Shown here: positions 45,838-56,343 of the stretch, piece after piece
Layout: every line of letters starts with the position of its first letter
Position numbering within the stretch: position 1 is the first letter of the stretch
NCBI RefSeq assembly: GCF_902686445.1
Contig: NC_062214.1
Coordinates: forward strand, 41,735,454-41,799,453
Length of the DNA: 64,000 bases
Origin: Sciurus carolinensis
Lineage: Eukaryota; Chordata; Mammalia; Rodentia; Sciuridae
Direction: 5' to 3'
Made by a program: the position numbers and the translations under genes
The notes under the pieces: model-generated
What the model was told of the DNA's origin: nothing
The model's database searches: none
The model's input: only the letters and a program-made list of their open reading frames with translations

Positions 45838-47255
45838 GACTTTGAATTATACTATTGAGCTATAGTAACAAAAACTCTAAGGTACTGGTGTAAAAACAGA
45901 TACATAGATCAGTGGTACAGAATAGAAGATATAGAGACAGACCCACACATCTACACTCATCCGATCCTTGACAAAGGTGCCAAAAACATACATTGGAGAA
46001 AATACAGCCTTTTTAACAAATGGTACTGGGAAAACTAGTTATTCATATATAGAAGAATAAAAATAGACCCTCAACTCTCACCCTGCACAAAAATCAACTC
46101 AAAATGGACCAAAGTTCTAAGAATTACACCAGAAATTATCCAACTCCTAGAAGAAAATATAGGGTCAATACTCCAAAATTTAGGCACAGGCAGTGATGCT
46201 CAATAGGTCCCCTAAAGCTCAGGAAATAATGCCAAAAATTAATAAATGGGATGATTTCAAATTAAAAACTTCTGCACAACAAAGGAAACAATTAAGAATG
46301 TTAAGATAGAACTTATAGAATGTGAGAAAAATATAGATACTCTTCTGAGAGAAGATTAATAACTAGAATATATAAAATATTAAAAAAACTTAAGGCCTCA
46401 ACCCTCTCCAAATAACCCAGTAAATAAATGGGAAAGTGAATTAAACAGACACTTCTCAAAAGAAGAAATGCAAATGGCCAAAGAATATATGAAAAATATT
46501 CAACATCATTAGACAGTAGGGAAATAAAAATCAAAACTATAGTGAGATTTCATCTCACTCCAGTCAGAACAGCAGTCATCAAGAATACAAACAATAATAA
46601 ATATTGGAGAGGATGTGGAGAAAAAGGAACACTTTGCACTGTTAGTGGGATTGTAAATTAGTATAGCTACTATAGAGGTTCCTAAAAAGATTAGGCATAG
46701 GACCACCGTCTGACCCAGCTGTACACTCCTGGTACTTATTCTAAAGAATTACGGTCATAATACTATAGCAATACGTGCATACCCATGATTGTAGCAGCAC
46801 AATTTACAATAGTCAAACTATGGAACAAGTCTAGGGTGTCCATCAACAGCTGAATGGATAAATAAAATATGGTATAGATACACAGTGGAGTTTTATTCAG
46901 TCATAAAGATAAATGAAACTATGACATTTGCAGGAGAATGGATGGAACTCAGCATCATTATGTTAAGTAAAATAAACAAAATTCAGGTCAAGGGTTTTAT
47001 GTTTTCTCTCCTATGTGGAAGCCAGAGAAGAGGATGAATAAGAATGGTGTGGAAAGAATCTCATGAAATTGAGGAGAGATCAGTAAAGCAGAGAAAAGAC
47101 CCCAGGGGGAAGGAGAAGGGGAGGAAAGGGGGGAAATACCAGGGAATGATATTAGTCAAATTATACTGTTATATTCTGTGTGTGTACAAATATGTAACAG
47201 CAAATCCTACCATTATATATAGCTATAATGCCCCAATAAAAAAATATGGAAAAAA
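45838..47255 (+). mobile_element. L1-G, 5'-truncated older L1, plus strand
   Basis: The only sizeable plus-strand L1 apart from the ancient fragments. The sense text runs from the thumb region (gaattatactattgagctat, agtggtacagaatagaagat) through the Cys/His region to the 3' UTR (ggaaggagaaggggaggaaa) and an A-rich tail (ccaataaaaaaatatgg, about 47232-47248). The frame is broken throughout. It lacks the telomere-like tract. Confidence 0.85.
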
Positions 47256-47339
47256 AGGAAGCAACTTGTACCTAAAGATGGGTGATGAAAGAACTTTAAA
47301 GACCAGTCCCCCTTACCTCTATTTAGGAACTATCTAAAG

Positions 47340-49146
47340 GGCTGTGTCATCTTCCAAGCTCCTCATTTGATCAGTGAGACTTTTGGAGCAATTGGATCAC
47401 AATCCAGTTCTTGACTTAGCTTAATCCTTCTTCCTTTACTCCTGTGCAGGAGTAACACCCAAGAGCCTTCCTCTATGAAACACCTACAGACAATTCTACA
47501 TTTGAGTTTGTTTCGTGGGGAACTTGTCTAAGAATCCAAAATGGGATTTTGGAGCTGGGTCATCCAAAATATGACTGGCAAGGAGGACCTAATAACTAGA
47601 GGTTGGTAGAGCAATTATAGTCTCCAGCACATTGTACGGTAACAACAAAATTATTAAGATTTTTATTATTGGTAACCTGGGGTATGATTCCCGTAGAACA
47701 GAATGCTCTAGCAGGTACAACATGTCAGGCATTTGAGAGGCACAGGGGAAGGAGTAATTATAATGACTATGGAATTGGATGTCTCTTGCTAAGTAAAAAT
47801 GATGCATTGGAGAAATTCAGTGAAAGGTCAAGAGTGATTAGTCATCAATTTAAGGCAAAATATGAAAGTCAGAGGGCCTCTTTTGCATTGTGTAAAAAAA
47901 ACTCTGATATCCTGCTGCTATGCAGTAAAAATCTGAGAACCAAGCCTATAACTGAACTTAACGGAGAGAAGAACTCCAGAAAAGGTGGTTGAAATATCGC
48001 CTACGTGGACATCATACAGGATATTGGTCCGCCATGTTGATGACATCAAACTAGTTGAGCTAAATTAACAAGAATTATCAGGTTTACTAGAGATCTAATT
48101 AAGATATATATGTTCTGGTGGGTGTGAATAAATTCTACAAAGATCAGGGACCTCCTCAATCAATAAAATTTTGGGGAGATACTGTGGTCTGGAAACACGC
48201 TGAACATTCCCTACATTGTATTCAATCTTCCACCTTCCTGACCAGGAGGAAGGGAACTCAATTCCCTATAAGACTCTTTAAATTCTATAGGCAGCTTACC
48301 CCAAGTTCACATATTTCTCTGCCCCAGTTACTGAGTGAAAGGAAAGGCTGCCAGTTTGAAGTGGGTTCCACCTTAAGAAAGGACACTAGCAGACCCAGGT
48401 TATCTAGTAAATAGCTGCCTGATCCATATGTTTCATCAGACTTTGGGGATTATAGGAATGTATGAGGGCAAAAGTTGTTATGTGAACCTTCAAACCCTAC
48501 TAAGAAAGTCAACTTAGACTCCTAGGTTTCAAGGACAAGGCCACGCCATCTTCAGCAACGTATTATATATATGTGGAAAACAACTCCTTACATGTTACTG
48601 GGGTTGGTAAGAAATGAGCATCTAACAATGAGACATAACATAATCACCAGGCCATATTTGTCTATCATGATGTGGATTGTGGGTTCCACTACATCTATCA
48701 ATTTAGATGTGTTAAAATGTTGGGTAGGCCCGGAATCGATACTGTAAGATGGGAGCCATACAACTGGAATTGGGTATAAACAGGAACAGAAGGCAAAAGT
48801 AAACTAATCAAGCAAACCAGATCCCCACACTATGCAGCACGATGGCACAAGAGCCTCTCTTTTGGCTCACATCTATGGTTGTGGTGTGTGCAAATGTGTG
48901 TGTGTGTGACTCACATATGACCAGAAGGCAGAAGAGTTATGACACATAACTATGAGGGTGAAATACTTCCAAAGGGCACAGATTTGGGCAGTGTGTCTGG
49001 TCACCTACTTTCTGTGAAAAGAAAAGTGGTCCACCATAAGTTGCATACTATTTATCAGCCGTGGGAATGACTTTGCTGATTGTGAGGGACCTGGGATTTG
49101 AAAACCAAGGACAAGAAGGTATGGGTAAATAAATGTTCATAGGCTG
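47340..49146 (+). mobile_element. ERVL-type element, 5' part (LTR end and internal remnants)
   Basis: Plus-strand decayed endogenous retrovirus. 47455-47560 resembles the LTR/leader boundary of ERVL/MLT2 elements (acacccaagagccttcctct, gtttgtttcgtggggaac, tttggagctgggtcatcc). 48280-48360 matches ERVL pol-type text (ataggcagcttaccccaagt, gaaaggctgccagtttgaag). 49050-49100 (atcagccgtgggaatgactt, gtgagggacctgggat) matches the region before dUTPase. There are many stops. The short frames (47669-47992, 48118-48414) are remnants, not genes. Continues at 53462 after the provirus. Confidence 0.65.
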
Positions 49147-49154
49147 ATGGAATA
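49147..49154. repeat. Target-site duplication of the IAP-like provirus (left copy)
   Basis: atggaata next to TGATCG, repeated right after the other LTR at 53454-53461. The apparent length is 8 bp, where 6 bp is usual for this class. Confidence 0.85.
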
Positions 49155-49473
49155 TGATCGCCCACCGCCCGCGGGGACAATCACAACGCGTACGCTCTTC
49201 TTCATCACAGGAACCAAAAAAAGCCGCTTTATTCCGCAAGTCTCAGACTTATATTGAGAACATCAGCCTATCAGAGAGTAGACTACCAGGAAAGTCAGTC
49301 TATCAAGGAACAGTCTCCAGGCAGATACCAGGATCGCCTCATGTACAACAGCCAACCAGAGTTACTTCCTGAAACTTGTTTACGAGTGCAGCTATGTCTG
49401 GCAAGCTGCCAGGCGCCATCTTAGAGATCAGGCCACGGTGTGGCTCTGGGGCCCTCAGAGCCCGCCCCTGACA
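49155..49473 (-). repeat. 3' LTR of the IAP-like provirus
   Basis: 319 bp, TG...CA ends (sense TGTCAGGGGC ... GGGCGATCA). Contains AAGATGGCGCC (plus strand 49412-49422), a YY1-like motif shared with rodent IAP LTRs. Its partner at 53136-53453 is about 97% identical by eye. Confidence 0.93.
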
Positions 49474-49490
49474 TCTCCCCCTTATTCTTT
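49474..49490 (-). other. Polypurine tract (second-priming site)
   Basis: The plus strand tctcccccttattcttt gives a purine-rich sense strand ending in gggggaga directly before the 3' LTR TG. This is the expected primer for plus-strand synthesis. Confidence 0.85.
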
Positions 49491-49638
49491 AAATAAAGAA
49501 AAGATGACTTGGGACCATGCCTGTCTTAGGTTGTCCATGGCAAATTACATCCTTACCCATCATTGGAATTCTGACCTCCAGGCATCAGAACCCTGTCTTA
49601 GGTTGGTATGCATTTCCACGGATCTTATCCGTCTTTGA

Positions 49639-50347
49639 CTACTGGTCCAGCATGCTTAGCCATACTTGGGGGGATGTGCCTGTCTCAATGGCTGTCAAAG
49701 CCTGTACTATAGCCCGTTGATGACATCGGGCATCTTGGCGAGCTCTGATTTGGCTGCGTATAACATAGGCTATCCCTAAGTAGATAATAATCAGAACAGC
49801 TACTGTTCCAGCCCACTGTTTTGTCAATCCCAGGGCTTTAGATACTGATGCAACTTGAACCTTGGTGGCATTGACTCTGAGTATTTCAGCTCGTAGCTGA
49901 CTGGTTAAATTATCAAATGTAGATGACCAATTGCCAGTAAGGTAGACAGAGAGATTTTTAGATAACATAACCGCAGAGCTAAGGTTATTATAAGCAATAG
50001 GGGTGACACACACTGCTCTTAAAGGATAAACACATCCTAGTCCCAAAAGTTCTTGCAAGATATCCACTTGTTCTTGTAGTAAGTTCACTCTTTGATTTAC
50101 AAGGAGTATGCCTGCTGTTAGATGTTGGTTTAGGGTCTCTTTAGTCTGTAAGGCTGCAGCTGTATTTTTGGCCAAGTGATTGTTGTTGCTGTCTGTATGG
50201 TTGTGTCAATGCTGCTGCTGCAGAGGCTGCAATGGCAGTGATCACAGCTGCTGTGATGCCAAAATCTCTTCTGTTTCTTGATAATAACACTGGCAATTCC
50301 ACATCTGTAACAGAGACTGGGACTGGTAGGAAGGTGGGAACACACAT
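49639..50347 (-). pseudogene. ERV env transmembrane (TM) subunit remnant
   Basis: Two overlapping frames. 50141-50347 holds a basic cleavage-like RNRRDFG followed by an alanine-rich hydrophobic fusion-peptide-like stretch. 49639-50175 holds heptad-repeat text (NQRVNLLQEQVDILQELLG), a cysteine pair (GCVYPLRAVC), glycosylation sites (NWSS, NLTS, NATK), a membrane span (WAGTVAVLIIIYLGIAYVI) and a short tail. A frameshift lies around 50145-50210. The surface subunit is missing: only about 85 bases separate this from the integrase end. Matches betaretroviral/IAPE-type TM architecture. Non-functional. Confidence 0.85.
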
Positions 50348-50431
50348 TAAGACTGCCAGCGGGAACCTAGAAGCATTACAACATTGAGAGAGATAGCATC
50401 CTAAGAGACTAAAAAGAGGTTGTAAGTTAGT

Positions 50432-50815
50432 TCAAGGGGGGCTACGAGCATCATGGTCATCAGAAGTATGTTGGTCTGAGTTACTTGTTGGTAGCGTTGG
50501 CACTGGTCGAGTTAGTCGCTCAGGAACCCAGATAGGCGATGTTTTAGCCTGTGGAAACACACAAACCGAGCCGCGGCTCCAGTAAAGCACCGGGTCCGGG
50601 CCGTTCCATTGTCCTGTAAGAACATCCTTCCATTTTACCATCTATCATGTTGTTTATGATTGCCATGTCTCTTAGCCGCAGAGCGACCCTCATTATCCAG
50701 AGTTAAAAAATTTAAAATAAAGAGGCAAAGAGAAAGTTTATGTTTAGGGGACCTGAAGGTCTCCCCTATTCCCCCTTTTTGTTTATATACAGACTTTCTT
50801 AGCATTTATTTAGAC
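50432..50815 (-). pseudogene. ERV integrase C-terminal remnant (pol end)
   Basis: Sense translation contains KGGIGE (50760-50780), FLTLDNEGRSAAKRHG (50668-50710) and, in the open piece 50432-50641, [18 protein letters not shown] and [14 protein letters not shown] [10 protein letters not shown]. These are hallmarks of the betaretroviral integrase tail. A stop/frameshift separates the two parts near 50640. The catalytic core and the rest of pol are absent. Confidence 0.85.
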
Positions 50816-52255
50816 CCTCATATATTTTATCACATAAGCACTTTCTTACCCAGAAACATTTTGTTTTTCACTAAATATATTTCCATATCTAGAACCTTTT
50901 ATTTTTTTTTCTTTCCTATCTGTTGACCTCTTTGTTCACATTCTGAAACAACTCTTAACAAGATTAAATATTTTGTTATTTATAGTACTCTAATTGAAAC
51001 ACAGTTGAAACTTTTAGAACCCTTTGTGTATAGAATTGTACCTGTTAGGACATAACTCTTAGTAACCTTGTTTTTAGTTTAGTGATGACACAAAACAATT
51101 TTCTCTACAAACACATTTGAGTAATCCCATGCATGTCAATTCTAATTCACTTATTTTCTTAAAAAAAACCAAGATATTAGACAAGTGTCCTGAACAGTAT
51201 TTGCCAGCTTTTCTTGTTGGAGGAAAGTCCTAGAAAAATTGATGTTAGACATTTTATAAACATCAACATTATATTAGTTTGACCACCTAGAGATTTGCAA
51301 GTTATTTTCAAGACATTTTACTTCTATTAGTTTACCCAATTTAAATCGAACCTTTTTAAATCACGTGAATTAAAAGTATTTGGATCCATTTTTAAATTTT
51401 AATTTTAGGAGCGCTCAGTTTTGATACAGACAAAACATGACATCAGACAGCACAACATACACATAACACAAAATCAAAGGCCTTGAAACTTTATAGGTGA
51501 ATCTCCATTGCAATGTAACAGATGTTCAAAAACTCTAGTTGAATTAAAAATTAGAACTGATCAAAAAAGTCATGAGCTCAAAAAAAATATAGAATTCAAA
51601 AAAAACATGAGTCCTGGAAAAATGATACGGCTGTTAATTACTTTAGTAAAGCACCATAAAATTTACTTTTGCTGGAGTTTAGGTAAGACTCTTTTTTACC
51701 TTTTTTTTCTTGGATTTGAGACCGGTCTCCTACTGAGCCTTCAGGCTTTCTCTATTTACATTTCAATGTAAGACTTGACTGAGATTTGGATCTGAAAGGG
51801 GAGAAAATGTTCCAGCAGAAACTTGATGCCTAGGGCATTTTAACCCTTAATCCTGGTTAGTAATCAATTCAGGTTTGGACGCAGAAAATTGTGAAACAAT
51901 TATCTCCCAATATTTGTGGGGACTGGGGCTACTATATTATACTCCTTACTAGGACATGCCACTGATGGTTGGGCTGGTTACTCCCTCCACACCGGCATAT
52001 GTGGGACCTCATGGCAAGAGGACTAGGTGGGCTGGGTGGGGCAAAGTTGGAGGAGGAGAAGGAATTAGCATAGAAGCGCAAGAAAGAAGAGACTTGAAGA
52101 TAAGGAATCCCTTTCCATCTGCCCGCTCGCTTGCTGAAGCTGTGTGCCAATATCTTTGGTAGCCACAATCCACCTTCCCATGGAGCCACCTTTCATCCCT
52201 TCACAGGCCAATTTGTTATCGGTAGTCATTCCTTCCCAAACTAACATTTTAACAT
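50816..52255 (-). other. AT-rich non-coding filler inside the provirus
   Basis: About 1.4 kb that stands where pro and most of pol should be. It has no retroviral motif I can recognise in any frame (no protease DTG, no YMDD-like RT). It is AT-rich up to about 51900, then more mixed. A single frame at 51932-52189 has no known domain. It may be foreign sequence captured by recombination, as in non-autonomous ETn-like elements, or an unrecognised insertion. Confidence 0.5.
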
Positions 52256-52708
52256 TTACCAGGAAGGCCCTACAGGGAGGGGGGAGGTTAGAGTTTGTGA
52301 GTTTCTGGAAGGAGATGCAATGGGGAGGAGCCAGCGGTTCTTTAGGCGACGGCTCTTTGGGGAGAAACTTGGAGCCCCTTTGGGAGGTCCTGAGGAGAAG
52401 CAGGCCTTAAGGGCGGATAACGTAGGGCAGACTCCTAATGGGGGACCCTCCCCTAAACTGATTTCCCTCTTCCTAACAAGTTGTTCCTCACACTCAGTTT
52501 CATTTTCCTTGTCTGTCTCTGATCTTATTGACTCCCTTTCTGATGCTTTAGACCTTTCCTCTTTTATTTCCTCCAAAATCTCTTCCCCTTGTTTTATGGC
52601 CTCTCTGCATTTGGTTCGGGCTGTTTTAGTTTTTAATGGCGTCCCATTCGCCTTTAGCATTGCCCACATGGGTTGCTCCATATGAAGTCTAGACATTTCT
52701 GATCCCAT
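52256..52708 (-). pseudogene. ERV gag N-terminal remnant
   Basis: A 150-codon frame beginning at 52708 with MGSEMSR, so an N-terminal glycine for myristoylation is present. Next comes MLKANGTPLKTKTART, resembling the start of betaretroviral matrix. It then passes into a highly charged Glu/Lys/Arg stretch (about residues 35-85) and a Pro/Ser-rich end, without capsid or zinc knuckles. Probably matrix fused across a deletion to a later gag part. Gag identity is moderately supported by position after the PBS and leader. Confidence 0.6.
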
Positions 52709-52740
52709 AGTTTTCTAAATGATAACTGTAGTCGCGGTCC

Positions 52741-52955
52741 GCGCACTGCTTTCACTTTAATCCCTTAACTTTAATAAAGACCGCTTTCCGCTTAGTCCAG
52801 GGTGTAGCCGCCTTTTGCGTGCTACTTTCACTTTAATACCTTCAATGTGGACCGCCTTTCACTTAGTCCAGGGTGTAGCCGCCTTTCGCGTGCTACTTTC
52901 ACTTTAATACCTTCAATGTGGACTGCCTTTCGCTTAGTCCACTGTTTTACTTTCC
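52741..52955 (-). repeat. ~71-bp tandem repeats in the proviral leader
   Basis: ggtgtagccgcc begins at 52801 and 52872, a 71-bp period. Each unit carries gctactttcactttaatacc, ttcaatgtgga and cgcttagtcca. A diverged unit precedes at 52741-52800 and a partial one follows. They lie between the PBS and gag, where packaging signals usually are. Confidence 0.85.
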
Positions 52956-53113
52956 TTTTTGGACCACTTTCCGCTTAGTCCGGATAGTCGCGTACAGTGA
53001 ACGTTAAGGCTGCCTTTCACTTGTTTATTTTTGACCTTTTATAACTAGTTTAACTTGTTAAAATTTTAGAATATCTTACCTTGTTTTCTTACTTATCCGT
53101 GTAAAGTTTTCAT

Positions 53114-53131
53114 TCCCGGGTTTCGGCACCA
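53114..53131 (-). other. Primer binding site, tRNA-Phe type
   Basis: The plus strand tcccgggtttcggcacca is the reverse complement of TGGTGCCGAAACCCGGGA, complementary to the 3' end of tRNA-Phe, the primer used by rodent IAP elements. It lies four bases inside the 5' LTR end, which also fixes the minus orientation. Confidence 0.92.
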
Positions 53132-53135
53132 CTTA

Positions 53136-53453
53136 TGATCGCCCACCACCCGTGGGGACAATCACAACGTGTACGCTCTTCTTCATCACAGGAACAAAAA
53201 AAGCCGCTTTATTCCACAAGTCTCAGACTTATATTGAGAACATCAGCCTATCAGAGAGTAGACTACCAGGAAGGTCAGCCTATCAAGGAACAGTCTCCAG
53301 GCAGATACCAGGATCACCTCATGTACAACAGCCAACCAGAGTTACTTCCTGAAACTTGTTTACGAGTGCAGCTATGTCTGGCAAGCTGCCAGGCGCCATC
53401 TTAGAGATCAGGCCACGGTGTGGCTCTGGGGCCCTCAGAGCCTGCCCCTGACA
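53136..53453 (-). repeat. 5' LTR of the IAP-like provirus
   Basis: 318 bp, about 97% identical to 49155-49473. Differences include several CG-to-CA/TG changes (for example at the ccgcccgcgg segment) and a one-base A/C indel in the A run. Bears the same AAGATGGCGCC motif (plus strand 53392-53402). Confidence 0.93.
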
Positions 53454-53461
53454 ATGGAATA

Positions 53462-54900
53462 GGCACAAAATATGCAGGTTTTTTTTTTGGTTTTGTTTTG
53501 TTTTGCATAGAGAGTATCTTTTACGGAAGAAGTACAAAGCAACCAAGTGAACAAAATGATTTAGTCAGTTTAAGTTGATCATCCTCTGACACTGACCATT
53601 CTGCTGTTGACACAGTAAACATGGGAATAGAGTAGCCAAGGATGAAATACACAGGTGGATCCTACAGGACAGATCATTCGTCCAATACATAGTGAAAGAG
53701 CTGCAGTGGTACGTCCATGACCATGGGATTCACTGGCTATCTCATATCACATCACCCAGAAGCTACAACCTCATATTGACTTCTGAAGTTATAGCTGAGG
53801 AACCAGCTTAGAGATGATACCCCACAGGGACAGAGCATCATCTTCCGAGATGCAATACGCAACCTCAATCCATGCATCCATCATGAATAAAATTCATGTG
53901 TTGCAAATTGAGAGAAAGATGTAGGGGTGACACTAATTATATATGATCCATTTGGGAGATTTGTGCTTTCTGTTTCTATAACCTGTAGTTCTGCTGTTTT
54001 TGAGGTTGTGGTTTCCATTGTGGAAATGCTTCCACCAGAAGACAGTGAGTTCCACTGAACTTTGAGGTGCTGCTTTCATCTGGTCTCTTCTGACTTTTTG
54101 TGTCAAACAGCAGACAAAGAAGGGAGTTACCACATTGGCAGAAAAAAGTGACCCTGATCATCACAGGAGATAGGGCTGCTGTTTTACAGTGGAGAGACAC
54201 ATGTTTAGAGTCCAGGGAGTACAATATCTCTTGGTATATCCTGTCCCATTGTGACTGGGAATGAATAAGAATAGCAACCCTGACCTCAGAAGAGCATGAT
54301 GACCAAGGGTTCATTCCCCTTAGGGCTGATAGCTGGGGTACCCATCAAATAAATAACCTACTCCATTACTTTTCCTGCCAGGCATGGGGATACCTATAGG
54401 GAGGATTAGGATAGAAATATAAAAGGGAGATGATAAATATGTTGCAGTCCTGAGACTAATGCTAACCTTTGTTTTGTAAGTTTTCCCCAAGAAAAGAGAC
54501 CAACTAGAATTCTGAAGGAACTGCTCCCTGGTAGCTTTAACTTATTAATTGAAGGAAGCAGATTCAAGAAGCACAGAAAGTAGATTCAGTGGATGCTGTA
54601 ATGTTGCTCCAAATTCCTCTTAAGAGCCAAGGCACCCACAACCATGGGGCTTGTTGACTGCTGTCACCCTTCAGCTGAGTTTCCCTATAAATTGTCTTCT
54701 GCCAATGGGTGCCGCCCATTGCAAAACTGTACCCCAGTCTGTAGCCAGTCTTCTTCCATGACTGGGAGAAGCAGAGATAAAAATGTTTGCTACCTACCAC
54801 CACTACCTCATCTTGGGGCATTTTTGAAGAGCAATTAGCTCCAGAGCTCCCTTGAGGTCAGCTGCTATGGAGACTGAATCATCCTTTCACTTTCTCTCTA
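53462..54900 (+). mobile_element. ERVL-type element, 3' part (dUTPase/pol-end region)
   Basis: Plus-strand continuation of the ERVL host element. Text such as gtggtacgtccatgaccatg, ggattcactggctatctcat, atcacatcacccagaagcta, gggagatttgtgctttctgt, aaagaagggagttaccac and ggcagaaaaaagtgaccctg recalls the segment of ERVL elements that includes dUTPase. No frame is open over a useful length. Confidence 0.7.
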
Positions 54901-54929
54901 TCCATACCTGCTTCCCTTACTCTCTCTGG

Positions 54930-55338
54930 TGGTTTTTAGAGTATGTATACAAATTCTTTGGTGCTCCTTCCCTTGAGAGATGAATTTAATTTCCCTTCTC
55001 CTTTGTGTGGGCTGGACTTGGTGACTCATTCTAGTGAATGGATTACAGCAGGTATGATGAGGTGTCACTTTCTAAAGTAGTTTTCTAGAAAGACTTTGGC
55101 ATCAGTCTTGGGTACATTCTTTCCCTCCCTCCTTCTTTCTGTCTTTTCACTCATTCCAGGGAAATCCAGCTTCCATGTCATTTGGACATCATTAAGAGAC
55201 CCATGTGGTAAAGAACTGAATAAGACCAACACCATGACTTGAGCTTGGGAATCCTTCCCTGAACTGGCAGCTTGACTGCATTTTTATGAGGGACTCAGAA
55301 TCAGAGCCACACTCCTGGATTCTCGATCCACAGAAACA
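54930..55338 (+). mobile_element. MLT1-like LTR (part 1)
   Basis: Old ERVL-MaLR LTR in plus orientation: ttccttctcctttgtgtggg, ctggacttggtgactcattc, aatggattacagcaggtatg and ccatgtggtaaagaactga. Interrupted at 55339. The end resumes at 55759 with ataaatgtttatcactttaa. Confidence 0.65.
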
Positions 55339-55758
55339 TATTTTAGTCAGCTTTTTCATGAGTGTGACTAAAAGACCTGACAAGAAGAATTTTAGAGGAG
55401 GAAAAATTTATTTGGGGGGCTCATGGTTTCAGAGGTCTCAGTCCATAGACAGCTGCTCCATTCCTTAGGACTCGTGGTAAGGCAGAGCATCATGGCAGAG
55501 TGTGGCTCACATGATACAGGTAGTAGAGAGAGCTTAAACTCGGCTCACCAAATTCATACCCCAAAGGCACACCCTCAAGGACCCACCTCCTCTAGCCACA
55601 CCCCAACCAACCTTCAGTTGCACTCAGTTAATCCCCACTAGGGGATTAATTCACTGTTTGGGTTAGGGTTCTCATAATTCAATCAGTTCACCTCAAAATG
55701 TTCTTGCATTGTGTCACACACGAGCTTTTGAGGGACACCTCACATCCCAACAATAACA
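55339..55758 (-). mobile_element. MaLR-like LTR, copy 2 (reverse)
   Basis: Reverse copy of the family at 20124, 56344 and 60100: begins tattttagtcagcttttt, contains agaggaggaaaaatttattt (the AATAAA side) and ttaatccccactaggggatt, and ends caataaca. It splits the MLT1-like LTR. Confidence 0.65.
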
Positions 55759-55850
55759 ACATGAAAAAATAAATGTTTATCACTTTAAGTTTCAGAGTTT
55801 TAGGGTAAATTTCTACATAATAGATAGCTAATGTATTCCCTTATCGATGT
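55759..55850 (+). mobile_element. MLT1-like LTR (part 2)
   Basis: Terminal piece with aataaatgtttatcactttaag and ctacataatagatagctaat, matching the polyadenylation end of MLT1 LTRs. Confidence 0.55.
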
Positions 55851-56239
55851 TACCCTCAAAAAAACTCTCCAGTGAGCTTCCTGTTTACAAATCTTCATGC
55901 TAGTGTCTTTTTCCTGGGAAAGTCATCCTAAGAGAGAAGGCAAAGGCATGTAGATGTAAAAGGGCTTGCTCTTTCTGTTGAATAATTTATTGTTGTTGAG
56001 TACAGGGAGCCAACACACAGCATTAAAAGGTGGGAGGAAAGAAAGAAGATATTTTAAACCAAATAGAACTTGGCCTTCATTTTACAGGCAATTGGGAGCC
56101 ACTGAAACTTTTGGGGACAGGAACAACAATTTGGAAGGAGAATGAAGGATGTGTAAAACAGAGAGACCAGCAATAGCAGACAAAAATCTGGAGTCTTCTG
56201 TGATGTTTGGACAAGAAACAAAAGAAACTGCTCTCTAAC
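55851..56239. other. Unassigned sequence
   Basis: No gene. 56070-56160 has a weak resemblance to an ancient mammalian repeat (ggcaattgggagccactgaaac). Confidence 0.4.
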
Positions 56240-56343
56240 TCTGATGGGTAATACTAATAAAATAGGGACAATAATGGTATCTACCTCATAGGGAAGTGGT
56301 TAGATTAATGTGTTAAAAATTGTAAAGGACAGAAAACAATGCC
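56240..56343 (+). mobile_element. MIR SINE (part 1)
   Basis: aaaatagggacaataatggt, atctacctcatagggaagtg and aggacagaaaacaatgcc follow the MIR consensus 3' half. Cut at 56344 by the LTR. The expected continuation gtaaatgtttgtgaa appears at 56802. Confidence 0.75.

Larger units (their letters stand above)
49155..53453 (-). mobile_element. IAP-like betaretroviral (ERVK) provirus, internally deleted
   Basis: A 4.3-kb minus-strand provirus inserted in the ERVL element. Right to left: 5' LTR (53453-53136), tRNA-Phe PBS (53131-53114), repeat-rich leader, short gag remnant (52708-52256), AT-rich non-coding filler (52255-50816), integrase C-terminus (50815-50432), env TM (50347-49639), polypurine tract (49490-49474), 3' LTR (49473-49155). 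Full IAP-like proviruses are about 7 kb or more, so most of gag-pro-pol and env SU is absent. The LTRs differ at roughly nine positions (about 3%), many of them CpG, which suggests insertion some millions of years ago. It cannot encode its own replication proteins. Confidence 0.92.

Noticed and set aside
47669..47992. Plus-strand 107-codon frame as a host gene
   Set aside because: It falls in decayed ERVL-type sequence, with no start context and no recognisable domain.
51508..51771. Plus-strand 87-codon frame inside the provirus
   Set aside because: AT-rich, low complexity (Lys/Asn/Phe), on the strand opposite to the provirus and without a domain.
52320..52685. Plus-strand 121-codon frame
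   Set aside because: Antisense shadow of the gag-like minus-strand frame at 52256-52708.
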